DNA of 64,000 nt from Thalassospira sp. HF15 (GTDB lineage: Bacteria > Pseudomonadota > Alphaproteobacteria > Rhodospirillales > Thalassospiraceae): positions 248,001 to 312,000 of the forward strand of contig NZ_JAAVKI010000004.1 in the NCBI RefSeq assembly GCF_011806525.1, read 5' to 3'. The notes beneath the pieces were generated by a model. It saw nothing but the letters and a program-made list of their open reading frames with translations, searched no databases and had not been told where the DNA came from. Positions 35,395 to 43,214 of this stretch are shown piece by piece. A program made the translations under genes and the position numbers. Every line of letters starts with the position of its first letter. The stretch's first letter is position 1.

Positions 35395-35426
35395 CGGGGC
35401 AGTCGGGTTTTCGGCTGCCCTGTTTT
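35395..35426 (+). terminator. Partial terminator between binding-protein and ATPase genes
   Basis: GGGCAG (35397-35402) pairs with CTGCCC (35415-35420), extended by weaker inner pairs and followed by TGTTTTT. Located inside the transporter operon, it probably attenuates transcription into the ATPase and permease genes. Confidence 0.7.
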
Positions 35427-35489
35427 TCATCTGCCCGTGCAGAACAGATAAAGAATAAAGACCAAGGCCAAGCAGGGGGAATAACTGCA

Positions 35490-36275
35490 GTGTCCAATAG
35501 CTTCGTCGAACTCAACGACGTCAAACTTCGCTACAGCGAAGGCGATGATCTGGCGCTTGAAACCACAAACATGAAGATCGACAAGGGCGAGTTCATTGCC
35601 GTTGTGGGGCCTTCGGGCTGTGGTAAATCATCCTTGCTGAAACTCGTTTCCGGCCTGATGCCGCCATCCGAAGGCAGCGTCATTGTCGATGGCAAGGAAG
35701 TTGCCGGGCCGCTTAAAATCGTTGGGATGGCATTTCAGAACCCGACCCTTTTGCCGTGGCGCACGACCCTTGATAACGTCCTGTTGCCGATGGAAATCGT
35801 CAAACCGCATCGCCACCGCCTGCGCAAGTATCGCGCGGAATATGAAGAACGCGCGCGCAAGCTTCTGGCGACGGTTGGCCTTGAAGGACATGAAGACAAA
35901 TACCCGTGGGAACTATCGGGTGGCATGCAACAGCGCGCATCGCTTTGCCGGTCGCTGATCCATGAGCCTGAACTTCTGATGCTTGATGAGCCGTTTGGTG
36001 CCCTTGATGCATTTACCCGCGAAGAACTGTGGGACATTTTGCAGAACCTTTGGATGATCAAGCCGTTTACGGTCATTCTGGTTACCCATGATTTGCGCGA
36101 AGCGGCCTATCTTGCCGATACGATTTATGTGATGTCCAAACGCCCGGGCAAAATCCTGGTGGAGCGTGAAAACACCCTTGTCCGCCCGCGTGATCAGGAA
36201 ACCACCTTTACCCAGCCTTTCACCGATCTTGTCCACGAATTGCGCAGTCACATCCGTGACGTGCGAGAATCCTAA
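35490..36275 (+). CDS. NitT/TauT-type ABC transporter ATP-binding protein
   Basis: This 261-residue ABC ATPase has Walker A GPSGCGKSS near residue 39, signature LSGGMQQRASL near residue 145 and Walker B LLMLDEPFGALD near residue 164. It belongs to the SsuB/TauB-type subgroup and energises the importer encoded with its neighbours. The start is GTG 35490, supported by AGGGGGA about ten bases upstream; no ATG fits. The permease gene begins 18 bases after its stop. Confidence 0.92.
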   Translation: MSNSFVELNDVKLRYSEGDDLALETTNMKIDKGEFIAVVGPSGCGKSSLLKLVSGLMPPSEGSVIVDGKEVAGPLKIVGMAFQNPTLLPWRTTLDNVLLPMEIVKPHRHRLRKYRAEYEERARKLLATVGLEGHEDKYPWELSGGMQQRASLCRSLIHEPELLMLDEPFGALDAFTREELWDILQNLWMIKPFTVILVTHDLREAAYLADTIYVMSKRPGKILVERENTLVRPRDQETTFTQPFTDLVHELRSHIRDVRES

Positions 36276-36293
36276 GGAAGGGCGGGAAAAATC

Positions 36294-37064
36294 ATGAAAA
36301 AGAAATTGAACCTTCGCAAAGCAACACCATGGTTGAGTGCCATCGGGCTTTTCGTCCTGTGGGAGCTGGTTGTGCGGATTTTCAACATTCCGCCCTATGT
36401 CCTGCCGACCCCGTCGGAAAGCATCATTGTCGGCTGGCAGTTCCATGAAGCGATCTGGATGCATGCCTATCACACGCTTTATACGACACTGGCGGGCTTT
36501 GCCATTGCCGTGGTGTTCGGCGTGGTGCTTGGCGCATTGGTCGGATCCAGCCGGGCAATCTATGACGCGGCCAACCCGCTTCTGGTCGGGTTTAACTCGG
36601 TCCCCAAGGTCGCGCTTGTCCCGGTTCTGGTGATGTGGTTTGGCATCGGGACGGTACCCGCGATCATTACCGCGTTCCTGATTTCGTTCTTCCCGATTGT
36701 GGTTAACGTCGCAACCGGTCTTGCAACCCTGGAGCCGGAATTGCGCGATGTTTTGCGATCCCTTGGCGCAACACGGCGTGACATCCTGATCAAGGTCGGT
36801 TTCCCGCGTGCGATGCCGTATTTCTTTGCGTCCCTTAAGGTCGCGATCACCCTGGCCTTTGTCGGGTCGGTGATTTCCGAAACCGTGGCATCGAATGTTG
36901 GGGTTGGTTATCTGATGCTGTCGGCATCGTCGAAATTCAACATGCCGCTGGTGTTCGCCGGATTGCTGGTGATCGCGGTGATGGGGATTGCGATGTATGA
37001 GATCTTTAACGTGATCGAACGCCGGTCGACCAAATGGGCAAACCGCGGCAATCCAACGAACTAA
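36294..37064 (+). CDS. NitT/TauT-type ABC transporter permease
   Basis: This 256-residue inner-membrane permease with about six helices is of the SsuC/TauC type. The coupling EAA-like loop, ATLEPELRDVLRSLGATRRDILIKVGFPRAMPYFFASLKVA, near residues 143-183, is typical. It is the last gene of the binding protein-ATPase-permease operon, closed by the terminator at 37084. The imported substrate is unknown. Confidence 0.92.
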   Translation: MKKKLNLRKATPWLSAIGLFVLWELVVRIFNIPPYVLPTPSESIIVGWQFHEAIWMHAYHTLYTTLAGFAIAVVFGVVLGALVGSSRAIYDAANPLLVGFNSVPKVALVPVLVMWFGIGTVPAIITAFLISFFPIVVNVATGLATLEPELRDVLRSLGATRRDILIKVGFPRAMPYFFASLKVAITLAFVGSVISETVASNVGVGYLMLSASSKFNMPLVFAGLLVIAVMGIAMYEIFNVIERRSTKWANRGNPTN

Positions 37065-37083
37065 GCCCAATCTTCAGACAAAT

Positions 37084-37113
37084 AAAAAGGCCGGGAATTT
37101 CCCGGCCTTTTTT
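37084..37113. terminator. Bidirectional terminator after the ABC permease gene
   Basis: AAAAGGCCGGGA and TCCCGGCCTTTT pair closely, with six T on the plus strand and five A on the other side. It ends the transporter operon and probably also the convergent hydrolase gene. Confidence 0.88.
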
Positions 37114-37133
37114 CTTCGTACCATTGGCGATGA

Positions 37134-37958
37134 TCAGCTGAGATGCTCATCAAAGAAGGCCTGCGTGCGCTGCCAGGCCAACATGGCATCTTCGCTGTCA
37201 TAGCGACCGCCCGTCGGGTTGGCAAAGGCGTGATCGGCGTCATACCAGAAGAACTCGTAATCCGACTTGCCGGCAATACGCAGGGATTTCTCGAACCCTT
37301 CGACCATTTCCTTGTTGATGTTTTTATCAAGGGTGCCGAAATGGCCCATCAGCGGCGCATTAAGTGTTGCAACCTGTTCCGGGGTTTTGTTGACATTGCC
37401 GTAATAGATCACAGCCGCATCGATATCGGTCGCAAGCGCAGTATTAAGCGACCAGCCACCGCCAAAGCACCAGCCGACCGAGCCAACCTTGCCCGTTGAG
37501 TCCTTGTGGTTGCGCAGGAATTCGACCGAGGACTGCAATTTGCGGGTTGCGACCACCGGATCCATGCCCGACATCAGGGCACGTGCACCATCTGGCGTGG
37601 TTGCGGGCGGTTCGCCATACAGATCGACGGCAAGCGCGATATAGCCCTGCTTGGCATATTCGGCTGCCACTGCACGGATATGATCATTAAGCCCCCACCA
37701 TTCATGGATCAGAATGACCGTCGGTGCTGGCAAGGTTGCGGGCATCGCAATTTCGGCGACCATTTCATCGCCTTCTGGCGTGGTGATGGTCACTTTATCA
37801 AGTCCCATGCCCGCCGCATGGGCCAGCATCGGGTCGGCAAGAATAACAGCCAAAGGCAGAGCAACTGCGCCTTTTAGAAACAGTCGGCGTTGTTCGTCGG
37901 TTGCCTTGGGCGGCGGACCGAGATGTTCGTGGGAGCCACATCCGTCAAGCGTACACAT
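37134..37958 (-). CDS. Dienelactone hydrolase family protein with Tat-type signal
   Basis: This 274-residue alpha/beta hydrolase has the dienelactone hydrolase triad: Cys in GWCFGGGW near residue 164, Asp in GTLDKNI near residue 209 and His in DADHAFANPTGG near residue 241. The N-terminus carries RRLFLKG followed by a hydrophobic stretch ending HAAG, a twin-arginine export signal, so the protein is likely periplasmic. A second Cys/His cluster (MCTLDGCGSHEH) precedes the signal. The substrate may be a dienelactone or another ester. Confidence 0.87.
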   Translation of the reverse strand: MCTLDGCGSHEHLGPPPKATDEQRRLFLKGAVALPLAVILADPMLAHAAGMGLDKVTITTPEGDEMVAEIAMPATLPAPTVILIHEWWGLNDHIRAVAAEYAKQGYIALAVDLYGEPPATTPDGARALMSGMDPVVATRKLQSSVEFLRNHKDSTGKVGSVGWCFGGGWSLNTALATDIDAAVIYYGNVNKTPEQVATLNAPLMGHFGTLDKNINKEMVEGFEKSLRIAGKSDYEFFWYDADHAFANPTGGRYDSEDAMLAWQRTQAFFDEHLS

Positions 37959-38230
37959 GTTCTAGCCTCCTCTTATTCCTGTTTTCCGGGGATATCCCCA
38001 CTTAACATTGTTTGCGACAAAGAGTTGCGTTGGCAAATGACATTCCCGTCATCTGGCCCATCACCGGGCATTTCACCCATCACCTCACGCCGCTTCGTTT
38101 TGTTCAGGTTTTTGTACGGTGCGTTTCGTAACAAGGATCACGCAACTGCTGCTTGCGCCCAAGAGCCGCAGCTGATTTAACAGGGCCCGTCCACGGGCAG
38201 AGCGCCCCGCACCAAGCATACGGAGAAGAC

Positions 38231-38845
38231 ATGCGCGATATTGAAACAGTTCTGTTTGATCTTGGCGGGGTCCTTGTCGACTGGGACCCGCGCCATCTGT
38301 ATCGCAAGATTTTCAATGACGATGCGGAGATGGAAAAGTTCCTTGCCGAGGTTTGCCATCCGCACTGGAACCACCTGCATGATCAGGGGATGCTGAGCTT
38401 TGCCAACTCCATTCCCGACCTTCAGCACCGCTATCCGCATTATTCTGATCAGATCGCCGCATGGCAGGAACGCTGGCCGGAGATGCTAAACGGGGCGATT
38501 GACCGCACAGTCGCGGTTCTGGAGGACCTTAAAAAGCGCAACAAGGTGCGTCTGTTTGCCCTGACCAACTGGTCGGCCGAAACATGGCCGCATGCGTTGG
38601 AACGGTTTGGTTTTCTTGATCAGTTCGAAGACATTCTGGTGTCGGGTCAGGAAAAACTGGCCAAGCCGGATCCGCGGATCTTTGACCTGGCCATTTCGCG
38701 CTTCAACCTGAACCCGCGCGAAACCCTGTTTATCGATGACAGCGACCGCAATATTCAGCAGGCGCGTGAACTGGGCTTTATCACCCACTGGTTCCGCGAT
38801 CCGGTCAAATTGCAGCGTGAATTGATCGAATACCGGCTGTTCTGA
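38231..38845 (+). CDS. HAD family hydrolase (subfamily IA)
   Basis: This 204-residue phosphatase-like protein has motif I VLFDLGGVLVDWDPRHLY (the second motif Asp replaced by Gly at the D-x-D position, as in YihX-like and epoxide-hydrolase-N-terminal-like HADs), motif II LFALTNWS and motif IV FIDDSDRN. ATG 38231 with CGGAGAAG upstream is favoured over the 26-codon longer frame. Its stop codon touches that of the convergent gene. Substrate unknown; sugar phosphates are common for relatives. Confidence 0.85.
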   Translation: MRDIETVLFDLGGVLVDWDPRHLYRKIFNDDAEMEKFLAEVCHPHWNHLHDQGMLSFANSIPDLQHRYPHYSDQIAAWQERWPEMLNGAIDRTVAVLEDLKKRNKVRLFALTNWSAETWPHALERFGFLDQFEDILVSGQEKLAKPDPRIFDLAISRFNLNPRETLFIDDSDRNIQQARELGFITHWFRDPVKLQRELIEYRLF

Positions 38846-39319
38846 TCAGCGCTTTTGGCGCAGGTAATTGCCAAAGCATTCGCCAAAGGCAAATTCCCAG
38901 CCCTTGAGATAGCCTTCACGAAGTGCGGGTGCGATATCGCCGACATTTTCCCATGCCTTGTGTTCAAGCCGGATCACGCAGCGGCCAAATTCGTTGAGGT
39001 CAAATGAGACCTCGACCAGGGTAAAGTCGCCTTCATTCCAGCCCGGATGCCAGGTAAAGGACAGATGTTCACCCGGTTGCCAGCTTCGCACCTTACCCCA
39101 GGGGATGTCTTTCTGGCCCTTGGTGCGTTCGATGATTTCCCCCCCGACACCGTCATTGAACTCGACCGTCAGGCAATCCTTTTTCGAGATCGAATAGTTA
39201 TCGGTTGGCCACCAGTCGCCAAAGCCCGATGTGAATGCGTCAAACGCGTCATCGGGATCAATGGCAAGGGTCAGTTCAAAACGGATGGGGGCCAGTTCCG
39301 GGTTTTTAAGCGGCGTCAC
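38846..39319 (-). CDS. SRPBCC (AHSA1-like) family protein
   Basis: This 157-residue START/Bet v 1-fold protein shows the AHSA1-like pattern FELTLAIDPDDAFDAFTSGFGDWWPTD near the start, GKVRSWQPGEHLSFTWHPG in the middle and the FGRCVIRLEHKAWENVG end. It probably binds a hydrophobic ligand; its function is unknown. The longer frame overlaps deeply with the HAD gene. GTG 39319 gives a family-like start and a 14-base overlap with that gene's end, with GGGAAA upstream, pointing to coupled translation. Confidence 0.8.
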   Translation of the reverse strand: MTPLKNPELAPIRFELTLAIDPDDAFDAFTSGFGDWWPTDNYSISKKDCLTVEFNDGVGGEIIERTKGQKDIPWGKVRSWQPGEHLSFTWHPGWNEGDFTLVEVSFDLNEFGRCVIRLEHKAWENVGDIAPALREGYLKGWEFAFGECFGNYLRQKR

Positions 39320-40004
39320 GGTCAATTTCCCAAATTTCTTCGAGGGCAGCGGCCAGTTCATCAAAGTGGCTGATGACGGCATGCGCGCCAGCATTGTGCA
39401 GGGTATCGACCTCATGATAGCCCCAATCCACCCCAATGGCGATCATGCCTGCCGCCCGACCCATTTCGATGTCATAGCTGGTATCACCGACAATCACCGC
39501 ATTGGGCGCATCGACCCCGGTTTCTTCGAGGGCGGCCATCAGCATGGCCGGGTTGGGCTTTGACGGGTGATTGTCGCAGGTCTGAAGGGTGACAAACCGG
39601 CCTTCGAGTTCATTGCGCGCCAGAACCGCATCCAGACCCCGACGGGCCTTGCCAGTCGCCACACCACTCAGCCATTGGCGGCTGTCGAGTTCGCCAAGGA
39701 CTTCGCGCACACCGGGGAACAGCGGTTCGTGGAAATCAGGTGATTGGCGCAGGGTAAAGAAGGCGGTTTTGTAAGCCGCGGTCACGGCATCAATGACGTC
39801 ATCATTTACCGGTGCCGGGCTTGCCAGTTTGGTGATGGCTTCGGGCAGGCTCAGACCAATGATTGTACGGGTATTTTCCAGCCCCGGGCAGTCCAGCCCA
39901 TGCTCGGCAAAGGCATGATCCATGCAATGCGCAATGGCGTGCTGGCTATCAACAAGGGTGCCATCACAGTCAAAAATCACAAGTCGGAGCGGATCATTGG
40001 TCAT
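39306..40004 (-). CDS. HAD family hydrolase, phosphoglycolate phosphatase-like
   Basis: This 232-residue subfamily IA phosphatase has motif I VIFDCDGTLVDSQ at residues 9-21, the cap domain, motif II SGVATGKARRG near residue 113, Lys in KPNPAML near residue 150 and motif IV VIVGDTSYDIEMG near residue 170. It is similar to Gph-type enzymes and to HAD genes that sit beside rluC in many Alphaproteobacteria. Here rluC is 3.8 kb upstream, separated by an inserted island. The SRPBCC gene overlaps its 3' end. Confidence 0.88.
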   Translation of the reverse strand: MTNDPLRLVIFDCDGTLVDSQHAIAHCMDHAFAEHGLDCPGLENTRTIIGLSLPEAITKLASPAPVNDDVIDAVTAAYKTAFFTLRQSPDFHEPLFPGVREVLGELDSRQWLSGVATGKARRGLDAVLARNELEGRFVTLQTCDNHPSKPNPAMLMAALEETGVDAPNAVIVGDTSYDIEMGRAAGMIAIGVDWGYHEVDTLHNAGAHAVISHFDELAAALEEIWEIDRDAA

Positions 40005-40234
40005 GTAGGGTCTTTCATCCTGATTTTGGGAAAGCGGAGACTAATCGAAAGCGTTTCAAAGATCGAGTCTCCCGCCGTTGTTTGTCTGGTGATTTTTGTG
40101 CTTTGCGGGAAGCACCAGAAACTACAAGTGAATTTTGTATTACTGTTTTGACCGGAAAATGCGCGCTATAATTGAAATCTGGCCAACAGGACCCAGCCCG
40201 ACAGAGGCAGGGCCTCAGCGACAGGAGGAACACC

Positions 40235-40501
40235 ATGCTTACACTTAGCGATTGCATCGACTTCAGCGACCTCACCGAGGAGGAAGTGCTTGCCATTGCC
40301 GAGTGCGAGCACATCCCGATCGTCACCGCCCTTGAGGAGGGTGAGTGCTTGGTGCACACAAAACACGGCCGCAAACAGCTTGCCGTGATGATCAAGGGTC
40401 AGGCCGAAATGTGTGAACGTATGGGCAATACGGTTCATGCCGAACAGCTGAACCGGGTCTATGACACCTTCATCAAGCGTTTCGACAAAGTGAAAACCTA
40501 G
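40235..40501 (+). CDS. Small conserved hypothetical protein
   Basis: An 88-residue acidic, helical protein preceded by a strong AGGAGG site at ATG 40235. The DLTEEEVLAIAECEHIP stretch recalls a small alphaproteobacterial family of unknown function; this is from memory and unconfirmed. No membrane segment or signal is present. It is convergent with rluC and would share a single terminator with it if the island at 40567-43728 were absent. Confidence 0.7.
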   Translation: MLTLSDCIDFSDLTEEEVLAIAECEHIPIVTALEEGECLVHTKHGRKQLAVMIKGQAEMCERMGNTVHAEQLNRVYDTFIKRFDKVKT

Positions 40502-40532
40502 TTCTGTTTCAACGCCGTTTGATCAGGAGGAC

Positions 40533-40568
40533 GAAAAAGCCGACGCATTGCGTCGGCTTTTCGGTATC
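40533..40568. terminator. Palindromic terminator, left copy flanking the island
   Basis: CCGACGCATTGCGTCGG flanked by A and T runs is a bidirectional intrinsic terminator. It ends the small gene at 40235. The same sequence recurs at 43729-43764 with 32 of 36 bases identical in the same alignment, including the trailing TTTTCGGT-x-TC. The stop codon of the glycosylase-like gene (40567-40569) overlaps its right edge. Confidence 0.88.
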
Positions 40569-41238
40569 ACCCAACTAGAGCCGTTGCTCCGGATCTATGG
40601 AAAAGCGAGAATTGCTCTGAAGCACTAGAACGTTGAGATATAAATTCCCACACCCATGCATCAAATGCGCGCCTTGGAATATTGAGAAGATCTGCGGCAT
40701 ATGAGAAAATAATCTTCACTGTATCGTAGTCTGAAGCTTCAACTCCGGCGTTTTTTACAAACAACTTCACGTGTCTATCGACGGCTACTGAATCAAGGCC
40801 CACCAAACAAGAGAGATAATCAACTGTCTTGGGTCCAACGCCATTAACATTAAGAAGATCATCGCAAAACTCATCGTTCAGCAGGTAACTTCTTAACACT
40901 GCCGTCGTATCGATGTCTTTAGAATGAAGAAAATTCAACAGACGTTCAAATCTGGCGATTTTCACGTTGTGTCCCCACATCAAGAACTCTGAAGTTCCGA
41001 TCGTATCAATTAACTTGAGTATTCCAGAAGTTGTGTGAGCACTGGGATATAGAGCGTAGATGCGCTCCACCCTCGGGCGAACAACTGACCTGTAGTTCAA
41101 TCCGGCTTGAAGAACTGAATCGGCGAGAAGAGCACCCATGTGTCTAACAGGCTGTCTGTTTGGGGTTGGAAACTCCAAAGCCCCATTGGATACTGCAAAG
41201 TCTGCTACCAACCGAGCATGACCAAGCAATTCACTCAT
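40567..41238 (-). CDS. HhH-GPD (OGG/endonuclease III-like) protein of the island
   Basis: This 223-residue helical protein contains the helix-hairpin-helix-GPD core LLNVNGVGPKTVDYLS, followed by VAVDRHVKLF. Both catalytic positions of bifunctional base-excision glycosylases appear conserved: Lys137 in the hairpin and Asp154 in V-x-V-D-x-H. The iron-sulfur cysteine loop of endonuclease III is absent, which is closer to OGG-like members. Such proteins occur beside QueC-like proteins in type IV CBASS operons. ATG 41238 with GGGGGTGG upstream is selected over ATG 41250 and the longer frame overlapping the QueC-like gene. Whether it acts on DNA bases or has been redirected to another substrate is unknown. 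Confidence 0.78.
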   Translation of the reverse strand: MSELLGHARLVADFAVSNGALEFPTPNRQPVRHMGALLADSVLQAGLNYRSVVRPRVERIYALYPSAHTTSGILKLIDTIGTSEFLMWGHNVKIARFERLLNFLHSKDIDTTAVLRSYLLNDEFCDDLLNVNGVGPKTVDYLSCLVGLDSVAVDRHVKLFVKNAGVEASDYDTVKIIFSYAADLLNIPRRAFDAWVWEFISQRSSASEQFSLFHRSGATALVG

Positions 41239-41254
41239 ATCCACCCCCATGTCT

Positions 41255-41878
41255 CTAGATAAGTTCGGCTTCTTCAAGCGCGGCAATTCTCTCGACGCAG
41301 TTCGGACAAGCACCACAAGGAATGTCGCTGTATATCTGGCAGGAATATGTAGTTCCAATTGGAACACTGAGCGTCTCCGCCATCCTTGCCACTTCAGCCT
41401 TATTCATTTCCCTCAAGGGTAACTCAAACCTTACCGGGCCGATATCTTCTGAAAACTCGCCCAACTCGTTGAAAAATGCGCTCGAACAATCCAACTCTTT
41501 TGCGTGATTACTATTGATAAATCCTGAATAGACCGATTGAATTCGCAGCGTTTGGGCAAATGCGGACGCAGCAGAAAAGAACATGAGGGTTCTATATGGG
41601 ATATACATGTCGCTGTCACTAACTTGCTCTTCCCACAAATTTGGCTCACGAATTAATCGAGACGTCGAGAATTGGAAAATATCTGAAATATCAACTCGAA
41701 CAGGTTTATCTACCGAATGCGGAGGAAGCACCTTGTGAAGGGTTTCCCATTCTTTCTCCACACAATGTTGGCCGTAGTCGAAAAAAAGTGGGGCGACTCG
41801 TATTCCTTGAGCAATCAACGAATATATAACTGTAGTTGAGTCCAAGCCCCCAGATGCCAGTACAATGACTTTATCCAT
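41255..41878 (-). CDS. QueC-like (7-cyano-7-deazaguanine synthase family) enzyme of the island
   Basis: A 207-residue ATP-pyrophosphatase. SGGLDST at residues 9-15 is the PP-loop. YIPYRT at 92-97 corresponds to the substrate loop of QueC, and four cysteines (180, 188, 191, 194) form the family zinc site. It is not next to queD, queE or queF, so routine queuosine synthesis is unlikely. QueC homologues in type IV CBASS and in the Qat system serve antiphage defence. For the CBASS homologue, attachment of a deazaguanine to a protein N-terminal glycine has been reported. The gene overlaps the upstream gene's stop by eight bases. The defence role here is inference. Confidence 0.83.
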   Translation of the reverse strand: MDKVIVLASGGLDSTTVIYSLIAQGIRVAPLFFDYGQHCVEKEWETLHKVLPPHSVDKPVRVDISDIFQFSTSRLIREPNLWEEQVSDSDMYIPYRTLMFFSAASAFAQTLRIQSVYSGFINSNHAKELDCSSAFFNELGEFSEDIGPVRFELPLREMNKAEVARMAETLSVPIGTTYSCQIYSDIPCGACPNCVERIAALEEAELI

Positions 41879-43214
41879 GTTTACCGCCCTTCGAGAGCAG
41901 AGTAAAAACGGCATTCAGACAACAATCAATATCAGATGAGTAGGTATTCGCTCCCGCGACAACCATCGTATTATTTGCTTCTTGATTGGGATCGTAGACC
42001 ACAACTGGTATGCCACGCTCAATAGCGATGCCGACTTCGACAAGTGTTCCCGGATCTTTATGTAATGGAATAGCAAAGACCAAACAGCATTCGTTAAGTA
42101 GCTCAATATCTCGATCATATGTCTGTTGAAGCGCACCGAGGCTGGAACCTAACGGTAATTGACCATTTTCGAAAACAGGACGTCTGACGCTAAAATTATG
42201 ATACCTAAGTGAAGAAACCACCCGCTCAATATGCGATCGGTCGATGTAGTCAAAATCAGGCGCAGCAATATAGATGTGTAGATTCTGTCTATCTTGCCAT
42301 GGAAGTTGGGTCCCTCCCAAGTGCTCCAAATCTTCTACACTAAGAGTTTCAGAACGTGCCACATAGGCCTTGAACGTATCTACATTAGTTGTCTGAGAGT
42401 AGGCTGAACTTGCTTGTACAGCTCGAATTCCGGCTTCACTGATGTCTTGCTCTTTTACGAGAGCAGAGACGTACCTAGCTGCAAAAACATCACCTACACC
42501 AACGGAATTTATTGTTGTACCTAGCTGAGCAGGCAATCCAAGTGGATCCATACCTTGTCGAAACACACGGGCCCCACCTCGGTTTTCTTTAAAAACAAAA
42601 CTCGACACGCCCAATTTGGCACAGTCCGCTGCAATTTTTTCTATATCTTGCTGATAATTATCCAAGAACAACTTGGACGAAGTAGAAAGAAAGATACTCT
42701 CAAGCTTTGAGTTCCCAACGCGCAACTCGTTTAAGTCATTGATATCGTATGCAACGTCGATGTGAAGTTTCGAACTGTCATCTAAGAACGGTTCAATTAC
42801 CTCAATTGGAAATTCTCCGGGGAAAATCAGGACATCACTATATTTCTCAACATTTTGATCAATTTCAGAACTACGACTGAACGACTTCTCGTCACGCAGC
42901 AGGCTATCGTACTCTTGATCCCCAACTTCCCTAGGATCGAAAATTAGCGTTACGTTTGGAGCCCCATTAACATAACCAAGCACACGAAAATTAGAGCATC
43001 CAAGAGAAGAAAAATATTTCCTTGCACTGTCCTCAAGGTAGCTTGGGAGACTAACGGCGACATCGAAATCGGCGTCCCAAGCCCACATTCCTCTTGCCGC
43101 ATGAGTGACGCCACCAAGCCTGAGCTTGTTTTCGCTCCCTCTCGGCATAATCGTCACATCAACGATCACCTCACCAACTATAAGAATTTTTTTTCTTTCT
43201 TTTGCGCCTGTCAT
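41871..43214 (-). CDS. PfkB-like kinase fused to nucleoside 2-deoxyribosyltransferase-like domain
   Basis: This 447-residue two-domain protein starts with a ribokinase/PfkB-like fold (residues 1 to about 295): KILIVGEVIVDV, LGGVTHAARG and the anion-hole motif SVGVGDVFAARYV, with the catalytic Asp at 242. The second part (about 312-440) resembles nucleoside 2-deoxyribosyltransferases, with IYIAAPDFDY, DRDIELLNECCLVFAI and GTLVEVGIAIERGIPVVVYDP, where Glu393 is the likely nucleophile. The pair suggests processing of a modified nucleoside or nucleotide: phosphorylating a sugar and exchanging or removing a base. It overlaps the small upstream gene by four bases (ATGA) and the QueC-like gene by eight, so the genes are tightly coupled. 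Confidence 0.78.
   Translation of the reverse strand: MTGAKERKKILIVGEVIVDVTIMPRGSENKLRLGGVTHAARGMWAWDADFDVAVSLPSYLEDSARKYFSSLGCSNFRVLGYVNGAPNVTLIFDPREVGDQEYDSLLRDEKSFSRSSEIDQNVEKYSDVLIFPGEFPIEVIEPFLDDSSKLHIDVAYDINDLNELRVGNSKLESIFLSTSSKLFLDNYQQDIEKIAADCAKLGVSSFVFKENRGGARVFRQGMDPLGLPAQLGTTINSVGVGDVFAARYVSALVKEQDISEAGIRAVQASSAYSQTTNVDTFKAYVARSETLSVEDLEHLGGTQLPWQDRQNLHIYIAAPDFDYIDRSHIERVVSSLRYHNFSVRRPVFENGQLPLGSSLGALQQTYDRDIELLNECCLVFAIPLHKDPGTLVEVGIAIERGIPVVVYDPNQEANNTMVVAGANTYSSDIDCCLNAVFTLLSKGGKHG

Noticed and set aside
41255..41878. Calling the QueC-like gene a queuosine biosynthesis gene with a preQ1 riboswitch
   Set aside because: No queD, queE or queF neighbours and no preQ1 aptamer sequence in the leader at 43595-43728.
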